A stretch of DNA of 64,000 bases from positions 2,728,001 to 2,792,000 of the forward strand of contig NC_007404.1 of the NCBI RefSeq assembly GCF_000012745.1. The letters run 5' to 3'. The position numbers and the translations under genes are program-made. Origin of the DNA: Thiobacillus denitrificans ATCC 25259. GTDB taxonomy: Bacteria > Pseudomonadota > Gammaproteobacteria > Burkholderiales > Thiobacillaceae. Positions 55,411-64,000 of this stretch are shown one piece after another (position 1 is the stretch's first letter; every line of letters begins with the position of its first letter). Below the pieces are notes generated by a model that had not been told where the DNA came from, ran no database searches, and saw only the letters and a program-made list of their open reading frames with translations.

Positions 55411-56151
55411 TCAGAGCTTGGCGCTGCGCCCGCCATCGACGGCCAGAATCTGGCCAGTGACGTAGTGCGTGTCCATCGCGAAGAAGCGCACCGCGAGCGC
55501 GATGTCGTGCGGGTCGCCGGCGCGCTTGAGCATGGTGTGCGAGACGATGCGCTGGCGCGAGACCTCGTCGAAGTTCGAATCGCCTTCGGGCCACATGATC
55601 GGTCCCGGCGCGATGCCGTTGACGCGCACTTCGGGCGCGAGTTCGCGCGCGAGTGACTTGGTCAGCCCGACGAGCCCCGCCTTGGCGACCGAATAGACGA
55701 CGTAGTTTTTCATCGGCCGCTCGGCGTGGATGTCGGTGATGTTGATGATGCAGCCGCGCCGTTTGCGCAGTTCGGGTGCCGCCGCCTGTGAGAGGAACAT
55801 CGGCGCCTTGAGGTTGCTGCCCATGAGATCCACCCAGTCGTCCTCGACGATGCTGCCGACCGGCGTCGGATAGAAGCTCGACGCGTTGTTGAGCAGCACG
55901 TCGAGGCCGCCGAAGGTCGCGACGGTCTGCTTGACCAGTGCGGGCAGCCCGTGCGTGTCGTGCAGGTCGGCCTGGATCAGCGCGACCGAATCGGCCCGCC
56001 GGGCGTTGAGCTCGTCCTGCAGGGCGCGGGCGTCATGCGCGGAACTACGGTAGTGGATCATGAGGTTCGCGCCGGCCTCATGCAGGAGTCGCGCCGACGC
56101 CGCGCCGACACGCCTGGCCCCACCGGTGATCAATACCACTTTGCCTTGCAT
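55411..56151 (-). CDS. Pteridine reductase-like short-chain dehydrogenase
   Basis: 246 residues, classical SDR fold: VVLITGGARRVGAASARLLHEAGANLMIHYRSS with the Arg-rich NADPH motif of pteridine reductases, VLLNNASSFYPTPVG, catalytic Tyr-x3-Lys in YVVYSVAKAGL (an Asp replaces the usual Ser in NITDIHAERP, as in pteridine reductases), and GIAPGPIMWPEG. It probably reduces dihydropterin or dihydrofolate. Divergent from the methyltransferase gene. Confidence 0.85.
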   Translation of the reverse strand: MQGKVVLITGGARRVGAASARLLHEAGANLMIHYRSSAHDARALQDELNARRADSVALIQADLHDTHGLPALVKQTVATFGGLDVLLNNASSFYPTPVGSIVEDDWVDLMGSNLKAPMFLSQAAAPELRKRRGCIINITDIHAERPMKNYVVYSVAKAGLVGLTKSLARELAPEVRVNGIAPGPIMWPEGDSNFDEVSRQRIVSHTMLKRAGDPHDIALAVRFFAMDTHYVTGQILAVDGGRSAKL

Positions 56152-56190
56152 CGGGATTCGCCCTTATAGTCCCTCGATTCCGCATTATCC

Positions 56191-57345
56191 ATGAACTCGA
56201 TGCTGCCCGTCCCCAGTCCCGACGCGCTTGCGCACAGCCGGCGCGTCGTCACCCATGTGCACGCGTTGCTCGACGCGGCCGGCGGCTGGATACCGTTTTC
56301 ACGCTTCATGCAAGCCGTCCTGTACGCGCCCGGCCTCGGCTACTACGCGGCCGGCGCGGCGAAGTTCGGCGCCGCCGGCGATTTCGTCACCGCGCCGGAG
56401 ATGACCCCGCTTTTCGGGCGCACGCTCGCGCACGCGATCGCACCCGTGCTGCGCGAAACCGGCGGCGACGTACTCGAACTCGGCGGCGGCAGCGGCCGGC
56501 TGGCGGCCGACCTGCTCGCCGAACTCGATACGCTCGGCGCCCTGCCCCCGCGTTACCGCATCCTCGAAGTGAGCGCCGACTTGCGCGCGCGCCAGCAGCA
56601 AACGGTCGCGACCGACCTGCCGCGGCTCGCCAGCCGCGTCGAATGGCTCGACGCCGTGCCCGAGCGCTTCAGCGGCGTGATCCTCGGCAACGAGGTGCTC
56701 GACGCGCTGCCGGCCGAGCTCGTGCACTGGACGGCAGACGGACCACGCCTGCGCGGCGTTGTGCGCAAAGGCGACGGCTTCGCCTGGGAGGACGGGCCGA
56801 TCGCCGACGACGCGCTGCGCGAACGCGCGACAGCCCTGGCGCTCGCGCCGGGCTACGTCTCCGAAATCAATCCTGCCGCCGAAGCGCTCGTCGCCTCACT
56901 CGCGCAGTGCCTCGTGCGCGGGCTGATCCTGATGATCGATTACGGTTTCGGCGCGCGCGAGTACTACCACCCGCAACGCAGCATGGGCACGCTGCGCGTC
57001 CATTACCGCCACCACGCTTTGGACGACCCGTTCTATCTCCCCGGCCTGTGCGACCTGACCGCGCACGTCGACTTCAGCGCGATCGCGCGCGCGGGCGTGG
57101 CGGCGGGACTGGAACTCGCCGGCTACACGAGCCAGGCGAGCTTCCTGCTGAGCGGCGGGCTCGCCGAACTGTTGATGCAGACGCCGCCCGAGGATGCGGC
57201 GACCTATCTGCCGCAGGCCAACGCCGTGCAGCGTCTGGTATCGCCGGCCGAGATGGGCGAACTCTTCAAGGTGATCGGGTTTACGCGCGGCGCGGTCGGA
57301 GAACTGGCCGGCTTCGCGCAAGGCGATCGCCGGCACACGCTCTAA
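56191..57345 (+). CDS. MidA/NDUFAF7-family SAM-dependent methyltransferase
   Basis: 384 residues. COG1565 features: IPFSRFMQAVLYAPGLGYYAAGAAKFGAAGDFVTAPEMTPLFGRTLA, SAM-binding DVLELGGGSGRLAADLL, ILEVSADLRARQ, VILGNEVLDALPAELV, MIDYGFGAREYYHPQRSMGTLRVHYRHHALDDPFYLPGLCDLTAHVDF. Mitochondrial relatives methylate an arginine of complex I; the bacterial substrate is not known. Stands between two oppositely oriented genes. Confidence 0.87.
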   Translation: MNSMLPVPSPDALAHSRRVVTHVHALLDAAGGWIPFSRFMQAVLYAPGLGYYAAGAAKFGAAGDFVTAPEMTPLFGRTLAHAIAPVLRETGGDVLELGGGSGRLAADLLAELDTLGALPPRYRILEVSADLRARQQQTVATDLPRLASRVEWLDAVPERFSGVILGNEVLDALPAELVHWTADGPRLRGVVRKGDGFAWEDGPIADDALRERATALALAPGYVSEINPAAEALVASLAQCLVRGLILMIDYGFGAREYYHPQRSMGTLRVHYRHHALDDPFYLPGLCDLTAHVDFSAIARAGVAAGLELAGYTSQASFLLSGGLAELLMQTPPEDAATYLPQANAVQRLVSPAEMGELFKVIGFTRGAVGELAGFAQGDRRHTL

Positions 57346-57378
57346 ACGCCGGGCCGCGCGACGCTGACTGGCGGCGGA

Positions 57379-58236
57379 CTACACCAGCGGCAGTTGCACT
57401 TCCTCTTCCTCGGGCGACAGGCGCGTGACGCGAACCGCGTGCAGGCGGCGGCTGTCGGCGCGCAGGATGCTGAACTGGAAGCCGTCGAACCTGACCGTCT
57501 CGCCGCGCTTGGGCAGATGGCCGAAGCGCGAGACGACGAGCCCACCGACCGTGTCGAACTCCTCGTCGGAGAAATGGGCGCCGAGGATCTCGTTGAAGTC
57601 CTCGATTTCGGTGCCGGCCTTGACGCGGAACACCCCCTCGTTCTCGCGGATGATGTTGTCCTCGGTCTCGTCGAAGTCGTATTCGTCCTCGATGTCGCCG
57701 ACGATCTGTTCGAGTACGTCCTCGATCGTCACGAGGCCCGCGACGCCGCCGTATTCGTCGACGACGATGGCGATGTGGTTGCGGTTGGAGCGGAATTCCT
57801 TCAGAAGCACGTTGAGCCGCTTCGACTCGGGGATGAATACGGCCGGACGCAACATGCCGCGGATGTCGCTATCGGACTCGGCGTAGTGGCGCAGGAGGTC
57901 TTTCGCCAGCAGGATGCCGATGACGTCGTCGCGGTCCTTGTCGATGACCGGGAAACGCGAGTGTGCGGTTTCGATGACGTGCGGGATGAAGGTCTCGGGC
58001 GCATCGTTGATGTCGACGATGTCCATCTGCGCGCGCGGGATCATGATCTCGCCGACGCGCATCTCGGATACCTGCAGCACGCCCTCGATCATCGCCAGGG
58101 CGTCGGCATCCATCAGGTTGTTTTCGTAGGCGCCGTGGAGCAGTTCGATCAACTGTTCACGGTCTTCGGGTTCGCGCATCAGCCAGTGCGAGAGGCGCTC
58201 GAGCAAGCTCGGTCTATGGCTACTTTCAGGCTCCAT
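57379..58236 (-). CDS. corC: CBS-domain protein of the CorC/HlyC family
   Basis: 285 residues: short N-terminal helix (LLERLSHWLMREPEDREQLIELLHGAYENNLMD), a CBS pair at about 65-190 (RVGEIMIPRAQMDIVDI, VDEYGGVAGLVTIEDVLEQIVGDIEDEYD), and a CorC_HlyC C-terminal domain (FRVKAGTEIEDFNEILGAHFSDEEFDTVGGLVVSRFGHLPKRGE). Linked to Mg/Co homeostasis. Last gene of the miaB-phoH-ybeY-corC operon, 5 bases after ybeY. Confidence 0.9.
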   Translation of the reverse strand: MEPESSHRPSLLERLSHWLMREPEDREQLIELLHGAYENNLMDADALAMIEGVLQVSEMRVGEIMIPRAQMDIVDINDAPETFIPHVIETAHSRFPVIDKDRDDVIGILLAKDLLRHYAESDSDIRGMLRPAVFIPESKRLNVLLKEFRSNRNHIAIVVDEYGGVAGLVTIEDVLEQIVGDIEDEYDFDETEDNIIRENEGVFRVKAGTEIEDFNEILGAHFSDEEFDTVGGLVVSRFGHLPKRGETVRFDGFQFSILRADSRRLHAVRVTRLSPEEEEVQLPLV

Positions 58237-58241
58237 CGGGG

Positions 58242-58685
58242 TCAGGAATGATAGGGATGGGGTATGTGGAAGCGTTTCAGTATAGCGGCTTCGCGTGTTT
58301 CCATTCGTTCGGCGTCGGCCGCGTCGACGTGGTCGTAGCCCTGCAGGTGGAGCACGCCGTGCACCGTCATGTGCGCGTAATGATGCCCGAGCGGCTTGCC
58401 CTGCTCGCGTGCCTCGCGCTCGACGACCGGCGCGCAGATCACGACGTCGCCGCCGAGCAGGGCGGGCGCGATCTCGCCGTATTCGAAGGTCAGCACGTTC
58501 GGCACATAGTCCTTGTCGCGGTAGGCGCGGTTGAGCGCCTGCGCCTCGTCGGCGTCGACGATACGCACGGTGATCTCGGCGTCGTGCTCGAGCGCCGCGG
58601 CGACCCAGCGCCGGATCTGGGCCCGGCTCGGCAGATCGTCGGCCCCACTCGCGAACTGCACCGCAAGGCGCAGCTCAGGCGCCAC
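58242..58685 (-). CDS. ybeY: Endoribonuclease/rRNA maturation factor YbeY
   Basis: 147 residues with the zinc motif HGVLHLQGYDH (three His) and the LNRAYRDKDYVPNVLTFEYGE block. It takes part in 16S rRNA 3' processing and ribosome quality control. The start overlaps phoH by 11 bp. Confidence 0.95.
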   Translation of the reverse strand: MAPELRLAVQFASGADDLPSRAQIRRWVAAALEHDAEITVRIVDADEAQALNRAYRDKDYVPNVLTFEYGEIAPALLGGDVVICAPVVEREAREQGKPLGHHYAHMTVHGVLHLQGYDHVDAADAERMETREAAILKRFHIPHPYHS

Positions 58686-59634
58686 GGCCGTCCACTTCTG
58701 CGCGGCGCGCAGCGTAGGCGTCGACGATGCGGCCGACCAGCGGATGGCGCACCACGTCCTCGGACTGGAAATGCGTGAAGGCGATACCGCGCACGTCGGC
58801 CAGCACGTCGTTCGCGTCCATGAGGCCGGATTTGACGTGCTTCGGCAGATCGATCTGGGTCGGATCGCCGGTCACGACCGCGCGCGCGCCAAAGCCGATC
58901 CGCGTCAGGAACATCTGCATCTGCTCCGGCGTCGTGTTCTGCGCTTCGTCGAGAATGATGAAGGCGTGATTGAGCGTTCGCCCGCGCATGAAGGCGAGCG
59001 GCGCGACCTCGATCGCATGGCGCTCGATCAGGCGCGTCACCTTGTCGAAGCCCATAAGGTCGTAGAGCGCGTCGTAGAGCGGGCGCAGGTAGGGATCGAC
59101 CTTCTGCGTCAGGTCGCCGGGCAGAAAGCCGAGCCGCTCCCCGGCTTCGACCGCGGGACGCGTCAGCACCAGGCGCTTGACCTGTTCGCGCTCGAGCGCA
59201 TCCACCGCACAGGCGACCGCGAGATAGGTCTTGCCCGTGCCGGCGGGGCCGATGCCGAAGGTGATGTCGTGGCTGCGGATGTTTTCGATGTAGCCGCCCT
59301 GGCGCGGCGTGCGCGCGCGCAGGTCGGCGCGCCGCGTGCGCAGCGCAGGGCCCTCGTCGTCGGGGCGACCGCGGGTGAGCTCGACGAGACCGAGCTGGAT
59401 GTCGTCAAGCGAGAGTTCGTCGTGTGCGCGGTTGTAAAAATGCTCGATCGCCTGCGCACCCTTCTCGGCCTGGGCGGCGTCGCCGCTGACCCGGAAGCTG
59501 GAGCCGCGACGGCCGATCGTGACATCGAACGCGGCTTCGATCTGGCGCAGATTCTCGTCCAGCGGGCCGCACAGGTTCGCCAGTCGCCGGTTGTCTTCCG
59601 GCGCCAGGCGCAGTTCAACGATGTCGGTTTTCAA
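58675..59634 (-). CDS. PhoH-family ATPase
   Basis: 319 residues. Walker [14 protein letters not shown] near residue 131, Walker B-like [16 protein letters not shown], and a KH-like N-terminal region ([41 protein letters not shown]). PhoH-like proteins (YbeZ) act with YbeY in RNA metabolism. Overlaps miaB by 4 bp and ybeY by 11 bp. Confidence 0.93.
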   Translation of the reverse strand: MKTDIVELRLAPEDNRRLANLCGPLDENLRQIEAAFDVTIGRRGSSFRVSGDAAQAEKGAQAIEHFYNRAHDELSLDDIQLGLVELTRGRPDDEGPALRTRRADLRARTPRQGGYIENIRSHDITFGIGPAGTGKTYLAVACAVDALEREQVKRLVLTRPAVEAGERLGFLPGDLTQKVDPYLRPLYDALYDLMGFDKVTRLIERHAIEVAPLAFMRGRTLNHAFIILDEAQNTTPEQMQMFLTRIGFGARAVVTGDPTQIDLPKHVKSGLMDANDVLADVRGIAFTHFQSEDVVRHPLVGRIVDAYAARRAEVDGRGA

Positions 59635-60971
59635 GTATGGAGGGTCTCCAGCGTGACGGCTTCGCCGCGCAGGCTATGCGGCAATGCCTGGGTGATCGTG
59701 ACGTCGACGAACTGGCCGAGCAGGCGCGACGGCCCCGCGAAATTGACGATGCGATTGTTGCCGGTGCGGCCGGCGAGCTCGTTCGCATTCTTGCGGGCTT
59801 GGCCCTCGACCAGGACGCGCTGCACGCTGCCTACCATCGACCGGTTCACACCCTGCGCTTGGGCCTCGATCCGAGCCTGCAGTCGCATCAGGCGCTGCGT
59901 TTTCAATTCCGCGCTCACATCGTCAGCATAGTCCGCCGCCGGCGTACCGGGGCGCTTGCTGTAAATGAACGAAAAGCTGGCGTCGAAGTTCAATTCCTCG
60001 ACGAGTTTCATCGTCGCCTCGAAGTCGGCCCCGGTCTCGCCCGGAAAGCCGACGATGAAGTCGGACGACAGGCAGAGGTCGGAGCGCTGTTCGCGCAATT
60101 TCCTGACGATGGACTTGAACTCGAGCACGGTGTGGCCGCGCTTCATCGCCGCGAGAATGCGGTCGGAGCCCGATTGCACCGGCAGGTGGAGATGCGAGAC
60201 GAGCTTGGGCAGCTTGCCGTAGCATTCGATCAGGCGCTGCGTCATCTCGCGCGGGTGGCTGGTCGTGTAGCGGATTCTTTCCACGCCGGGGATCTCGTGG
60301 ACCATTTCGAGCAGGAAGGCGAAGTCGGCCGTCCCGCCTTCGTCGAGCGCGCCCTGGTAGGCGTTGACGTTCTGCCCCAGGAGCGTGATCTCCTTGACGC
60401 CGCGCGCCGCGAGATTCGCGACCTCGGCGATCACGTCGTCGAAGGGGCGCGACACCTCTTCACCGCGGGTATACGGCACGACACAGAAGGTGCAGTACTT
60501 CGAGCAGCCCTCCATGATCGAGACGAAGGCCGCACCGCCCTCGACCCGTGCCGGCGGCAGGTGGTCGAATTTCTCGATCTCGGGAAAGCTGATGTCGACC
60601 TGCGCGCGGCCGGTCTCGCGGCGCTGAGCGATCAGTTCGGGCAGGCGGTGCAGCGTCTGCGGGCCGAACACGACGTCGACGAAGGGCGCGCGCGCGACAA
60701 TGGCCGCACCTTCCTGGCTCGCCACGCAGCCGCCGACGCCTATGATCAGGTTGGGGTTCGCCTGTTTCAGGTGACGCACCCGACCGAGGTCGTGGAAGAC
60801 CTTTTCCTGCGCCTTCTCGCGCACCGAACAGGTATTGAACAGGATGACGTCGGCGTCTTCGGGCGTCGACGTCGGCGTCAGGCCCTCGGCGGCATTGAGC
60901 ACGTCGGCCATCTTGTCCGAGTCGTACTCGTTCATCTGGCAGCCGAAGGTTTTGATGTAGATTTTTTTCAT
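59631..60971 (-). CDS. miaB: tRNA-2-methylthio-N6-dimethylallyladenosine synthase MiaB
   Basis: 446 residues from the ATG at 60971 ([20 protein letters not shown]). UPF0004 domain with three cysteines, radical-SAM motif [22 protein letters not shown], and a C-terminal TRAM domain. It thiomethylates A37 in tRNAs reading UNN codons. The longer frame upstream lacks family similarity. First gene of its operon, directly downstream of tRNA-Met on the same strand. Confidence 0.95.
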   Translation of the reverse strand: MKKIYIKTFGCQMNEYDSDKMADVLNAAEGLTPTSTPEDADVILFNTCSVREKAQEKVFHDLGRVRHLKQANPNLIIGVGGCVASQEGAAIVARAPFVDVVFGPQTLHRLPELIAQRRETGRAQVDISFPEIEKFDHLPPARVEGGAAFVSIMEGCSKYCTFCVVPYTRGEEVSRPFDDVIAEVANLAARGVKEITLLGQNVNAYQGALDEGGTADFAFLLEMVHEIPGVERIRYTTSHPREMTQRLIECYGKLPKLVSHLHLPVQSGSDRILAAMKRGHTVLEFKSIVRKLREQRSDLCLSSDFIVGFPGETGADFEATMKLVEELNFDASFSFIYSKRPGTPAADYADDVSAELKTQRLMRLQARIEAQAQGVNRSMVGSVQRVLVEGQARKNANELAGRTGNNRIVNFAGPSRLLGQFVDVTITQALPHSLRGEAVTLETLHT

Positions 60972-61043
60972 GCCGGGACAGTGAATAGACTGGGGGCAGG
61001 GATTTCGCCGCTGCATCGGTTAACGCGGCAACGAAATGGAATG

Positions 61044-61120
61044 TGGTGGTGATGAGTGGACTTGAACCACCGACCCCCGGATTATGAATCCGATGCTCTA
61101 ACCGACTGAGCTACATCACC
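61044..61120 (-). tRNA. tRNA-Met (CAT), elongator type
   Basis: 77 nt including an encoded CCA. Acceptor GGTGATG pairs with CATCACC; D-arm TAGCTCAGTCGGTTAGAGC; anticodon loop ATTCATAAT with CAT at 61086-61084; T-arm GGTTCAAGTCC. Elongator rather than initiator because the anticodon stem lacks three GC pairs. Confidence 0.95.
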
Positions 61121-61265
61121 TCGGGACTGCTTCTTCGGCGACCGACCGCCGAAAAGGCGCGCATTTTAGCCGACCGGGGGGCGCACTGTCAAAGCTAAAC
61201 CGCTGCCGGCGGGCACGCCTGCCCCACCACCTTATTCGCGAGACCGCTCGCCAGCGGGTTCGCAG

Positions 61266-61922
61266 TCAGGCCGCGTAGCCAAGCACTGCGAAGTAATGGC
61301 AGGCGGTGCCCGTCATGACGAACATATGCCAAATGAAATGGCCATATCTGAGCCGGGAATCGAGCGCGAAAAACACCACGCCCACCGAATAGGCCAGTCC
61401 GCCCGCGACCAGCCAGAGCAGGCCCGCAGTGGGCAGCCGCGCCATCAGCGGGTCGACCGCAATCACGACCAGCCAGCCCATTGACAGATAGATGGCCGTT
61501 GAGAGCATGGGATAGGCAACGCCATTGAACACTTTGAGCGCGATCCCGATAACGGCCAGCCCCCAGACGATCCCGAACAGCGTCCACCCCCATGGCCCGT
61601 GCAGCACCCCCAGTGTGAACGGCGTGTAGGTGCCGGCAATCAGCAGGAAGATCGCGGAATGGTCGATGACCCGAAACACCTGCTTGGCCTTGCGATGGGT
61701 GAGCGCGTGATACAGGGTGGAGGCCAGATATAGCAGAATCATGGCGGCCGCGAAAATGCTCGCGCCCACGACAAAGCCGGCGTCGCCCTGCCGCACCGCA
61801 TGCACCAGCAGAAACGGGGTGCCGACCAGGACCGCGATCAGCGCCAGACCGTGGCTGACGCTGTTTGCGATTTCCTCCCCGATTGATTGATCGAGTGCTG
61901 GGCGGGCGGCCATGGCGTGCAT
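61266..61922 (-). CDS. Hemolysin III family (PAQR-like) membrane protein
   Basis: 218 residues, seven predicted membrane helices. HlyIII signature residues are present: NSVSHGLALI, LYLASTLYHAL, VIDHSAIFLLIAGTYTPF and RYGHFIWHMFVMTGTACHYFAV, including the His/Asp set thought to bind zinc. Relatives (TrhA) influence membrane fluidity; haemolysis itself is not implied. No operon partner. Confidence 0.9.
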   Translation of the reverse strand: MHAMAARPALDQSIGEEIANSVSHGLALIAVLVGTPFLLVHAVRQGDAGFVVGASIFAAAMILLYLASTLYHALTHRKAKQVFRVIDHSAIFLLIAGTYTPFTLGVLHGPWGWTLFGIVWGLAVIGIALKVFNGVAYPMLSTAIYLSMGWLVVIAVDPLMARLPTAGLLWLVAGGLAYSVGVVFFALDSRLRYGHFIWHMFVMTGTACHYFAVLGYAA

Positions 61923-61974
61923 TGCGGTTCCCTTCCGGTCGGGGCCGCGCCGTCGGCCGGCGCGCGCATCGAGT

Positions 61975-62529
61975 TTACTGCGGCCGGAGGCGGGCCAGTT
62001 CGTCGAGCAGGCTGATCACCAGTTCGCGCCCGAGCGGACCCATGCCGGCGACCAGTTGATCGGCGTCGCGCTCGCCGTTGACCAGCCGGCGCATGCGCCC
62101 GCCGAGGAGCGCCATGTCGCCGCCCGCCTTCATCATCTGCTCGGCCATGTTGGCGAGCACCGACATCGCCTGGGCGTCGCCGCGCGCCGAGGCGTCGATC
62201 AGCGCCGCGAGCCCGGGCGCGGCGGCGCTGCCGTCGGGCTGTGCATCCAGCGGCGGAAGCGTCGCGGGATTGTCGAGACCGCGCAGGATGGCGTCGAGCA
62301 GAATCGTGTCCTCCTCGTCGAGCCCGAGCTTGATTGAGGGGTCGCGCCGGCCGTTGATCACGTGGCGCAATGCGGCGACCAGGCGCGCCCACCCCGCCTG
62401 CTCGGCGACGTCGAACTGTTTCATGAGCTCGGGCAGCTGGCTGCGATCGCGCAGCGCGTTGACGACGGTATGGATGAACGCGGCGTGGACGCGCAGGACT
62501 TGCTCGACGGCAGAGGGAAGCTGGGCCAT
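61975..62529 (-). CDS. Hypothetical betaproteobacterial protein
   Basis: 184 residues, mostly helical, no signal peptide or membrane segment: LPSAVEQVLRVHAAFIHTVVNALRDRSQLPELMKQFDVAEQAGWARLVAALRHVINGRRDPSIKLGLDEEDTILLDAILRGLDNPATLPP. Not recognised as a named family. It sits 36 bases after gluQ on the same strand and is probably cotranscribed with it. Confidence 0.65.
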   Translation of the reverse strand: MAQLPSAVEQVLRVHAAFIHTVVNALRDRSQLPELMKQFDVAEQAGWARLVAALRHVINGRRDPSIKLGLDEEDTILLDAILRGLDNPATLPPLDAQPDGSAAAPGLAALIDASARGDAQAMSVLANMAEQMMKAGGDMALLGGRMRRLVNGERDADQLVAGMGPLGRELVISLLDELARLRPQ

Positions 62530-62565
62530 GTTGGGTGAGGCGTTAGGGGTGAGGGGATTGTCCGG

Positions 62566-63471
62566 TCAGGGGGCAGGCTTGGCAACCACGGGGTGGGTCG
62601 GCACGTTTTCGATGTGCCAGTGAGTGCTCGCCCACGTGAGCAGTTCCGCCGGGGCGGCGCCCGCGAGTTCGCCCGGCGGCGGATGGCCGAGGGTGACGAG
62701 GGCCTGCGCCAGCGTGGCGTCCCGCCCGCGCTCCGGCAGAGCGGGGGCACGGGTCTGCTTCGAGAGCTTCTGCCCGGCGACGTTAGTGATGAGCGGAACG
62801 TGCGCATAAGTCGGCGTCGGCACGCCGAGCAGGCCTTGCAGATAGATCTGGCGCGGGGTGTTCCACAAAAGATCGGCGCCGCGCACGACGTGGGTGATGC
62901 CCTGGAAGGCGTCGTCGACCACCACCGCCAGCTGATAGGCGAACAGGCCGTCGGCGCGCTTGACGATGAAATCGCCGACCTCGCGGGCGAGATTCTGCTG
63001 CAGGTCGCCGTGGATGCGGTCGTGTAAGCGGATGCTCGCATCCGGCGCCCTTACCCGCCACGCACGCGCAACCGTGTCTGCGGGCAGGCCGTTGCGGCAG
63101 GTGCCGGGGTAGAGCATCTCGCCCTCGCGGTTGCGCGGCGCCTGCACGAGCTGGGCGCGCGTGCAGGCGCAGGGATAGGCCGCACCTTGCGCTTTCAGCA
63201 TGTCGAGCGCCGCGGCGTAGGCGTGGTCGCGCTGCGATTGCACCAGCACGTCGCCATCCCAGACGAGACCGTAGGCTTCCAGCTGGCGCAGGATGATCCC
63301 GGCCGCGCCGGGTTCGCAGCGCGGGCGGTCGAGGTCTTCCATGCGCACAAGCCAGCGCCCGCCGGCCGCGCGGGCGTCGAGAAAGCTGGCGACGGCGGCG
63401 ACCAGCGAGCCGAGATGCAGGGGACCGGTGGGCGACGGCGCAAAACGCCCGACGCAGGCTGCGGGATTCAC
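62566..63471 (-). CDS. gluQ: Glutamyl-Q tRNA(Asp) synthetase
   Basis: 301 residues from a GTG at 63471 in a GTGA overlap with cobS. Truncated class I GluRS: GRFAPSPTGPLHLGSLVAAVASFLDARA (HIGH-like HLGS), zinc ligands CACTRAQ and YPGTC, and KLSKQ (KMSKS-like). No anticodon-binding domain, as expected. It attaches glutamate to queuosine at position 34 of tRNA-Asp. Confidence 0.93.
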   Translation of the reverse strand: MNPAACVGRFAPSPTGPLHLGSLVAAVASFLDARAAGGRWLVRMEDLDRPRCEPGAAGIILRQLEAYGLVWDGDVLVQSQRDHAYAAALDMLKAQGAAYPCACTRAQLVQAPRNREGEMLYPGTCRNGLPADTVARAWRVRAPDASIRLHDRIHGDLQQNLAREVGDFIVKRADGLFAYQLAVVVDDAFQGITHVVRGADLLWNTPRQIYLQGLLGVPTPTYAHVPLITNVAGQKLSKQTRAPALPERGRDATLAQALVTLGHPPPGELAGAAPAELLTWASTHWHIENVPTHPVVAKPAP

Positions 63472-64000
63472 CCCGCGATTATGCCGCGCGCCAGCGCCAA
63501 CGAGACCCCCGCCAGCAGCAGGGCCGCGGATTCGCTCCATTCGATCCCCGCGCCCAGGATATCGCCGGTTTGTCCGCCGAGTTTGAGCCACATCCAGACG
63601 CCCCACAGCACGGCGGGAATCAAGGCGACGAAGGCGATCGGCGTGATGGCGCTGACGGCGGCCAGCGCCAGCCCGCCCGCGCCCCAGCCCGCGCGGTTGC
63701 CCTGCCAGGCGAAGCGTTCGCCCAAACCGGGTTTCAGCGGCGGCAGCAGCAGGGTCCAGCCCGCGGCCGCCCAGCGCGTCCAGGCCGGGATCAGCACGAG
63801 CGCCGGCCACGGCAGGTCGAGCGTCAGCAGCCAATGCAGCAGCACCAGCTTGGCGGCCAACTGCAGCACCAGCACGATGACGCCGAAGCTGCCGACATGC
63901 GGATCGGCCAGCACCGTCAGGAAGCGCGCGGGATCGCGGTGCGCCGCACCGAGCGCGTCCGCGGTGTCGGCCAGGCCGTCGAGATGCAGGCCGCCGGTGA
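63468..64000 (-). CDS. cobS: Adenosylcobinamide-GDP ribazoletransferase CobS, 5' end outside window
   Basis: The last ~177 codons of a polytopic membrane protein. The characteristic TGGLHLDGLADTADALG lies at the window edge, followed by DPHVGSFGVIVLVLQLAAKL and several helices. CobS joins alpha-ribazole to adenosylcobinamide-GDP in the final stage of cobalamin synthesis. Start is beyond 64000. Its stop overlaps gluQ as GTGA. Confidence 0.9.
   Translation of the reverse strand, partial: TGGLHLDGLADTADALGAAHRDPARFLTVLADPHVGSFGVIVLVLQLAAKLVLLHWLLTLDLPWPALVLIPAWTRWAAAGWTLLLPPLKPGLGERFAWQGNRAGWGAGGLALAAVSAITPIAFVALIPAVLWGVWMWLKLGGQTGDILGAGIEWSESAALLLAGVSLALARGIIAG

Noticed and set aside
61044-61120. 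tRNA-Ile2 (CAT anticodon, lysidine-modified)
   Set aside because: Acceptor GGTGATG and the anticodon stem match elongator tRNA-Met rather than tRNA-Ile2.
61044-61120. tRNA as an integration hotspot
   Set aside because: No integrase or repeated tRNA fragment is adjacent; the island uses the EVE start instead.

Overview
The window is high-GC, gene-dense chromosomal DNA from a betaproteobacterium. The gene set points to a metabolically versatile, possibly chemolithotrophic member of the Rhodocyclales or a Thiobacillus-like lineage: a DAB inorganic-carbon pump, a TusE/DsrC-family sulfur protein, RegB/RegA redox control, a DSF quorum-sensing locus, a NosA/OprC-type copper receptor, and the beta-type order pcm - rhodanese - tolC - waaA. 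The genus is an inference; no 16S or species marker is present.

Layout. 1-3.75 kb: dabA (cut by the window edge), a membrane protein and dabB on the minus strand. 4.1-6.3 kb: chromate transporter, rhodanese, single-cysteine TusE/DsrC. 6.3-15.7 kb: purine genes purE, purK, purN, purM and purC with DUF192, DUF3108 and AI-2E-family neighbours. purC lies in one uninterrupted reading frame with the upstream AI-2E transporter. 15.8-20.3 kb: a complete DSF set (rpfG, rpfC and the convergent rpfF). 20.5-21.9 kb: TauE/SafE permease and an EVE-domain gene.

21.93-36.89 kb is an integrated island. It is bounded by a 16-bp direct repeat lying exactly on codons 1-6 of the EVE gene. It carries a P4-type integrase, four small accessory genes (an unknown gene, AlpA, a winged-helix-like protein and a zinc-ribbon protein), and a tightly overlapped defence operon: hsdM - AlbA_2/ATPase - hsdS - ptuA - ptuB - hsdR. 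This is a type I restriction-modification system with a Septu-like ATPase/HNH pair inserted between hsdS and hsdR.

37-49 kb: argB, a copper uptake pair (PCuAC chaperone, OprC/NosA receptor), regB-regA, a glycerophosphodiesterase, uppP, a diguanylate cyclase, and thiC with a TPP riboswitch. 49.3-55.3 kb: pcm, rhodanese, tolC, waaA, a nucleotide-sugar epimerase preceded by a truncated paralogue start, and a bactofilin gene behind a sigma-54 promoter with two upstream dyads. 55.4-64 kb: pteridine reductase, MidA-type methyltransferase, the miaB - phoH - ybeY - corC operon, tRNA-Met, a hemolysin III family protein, a hypothetical gene, gluQ and cobS (cut by the window edge).

All calls rest on reading motifs and gene order by eye. 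No database search was run, and start codons without a clear ribosome-binding site are provisional.
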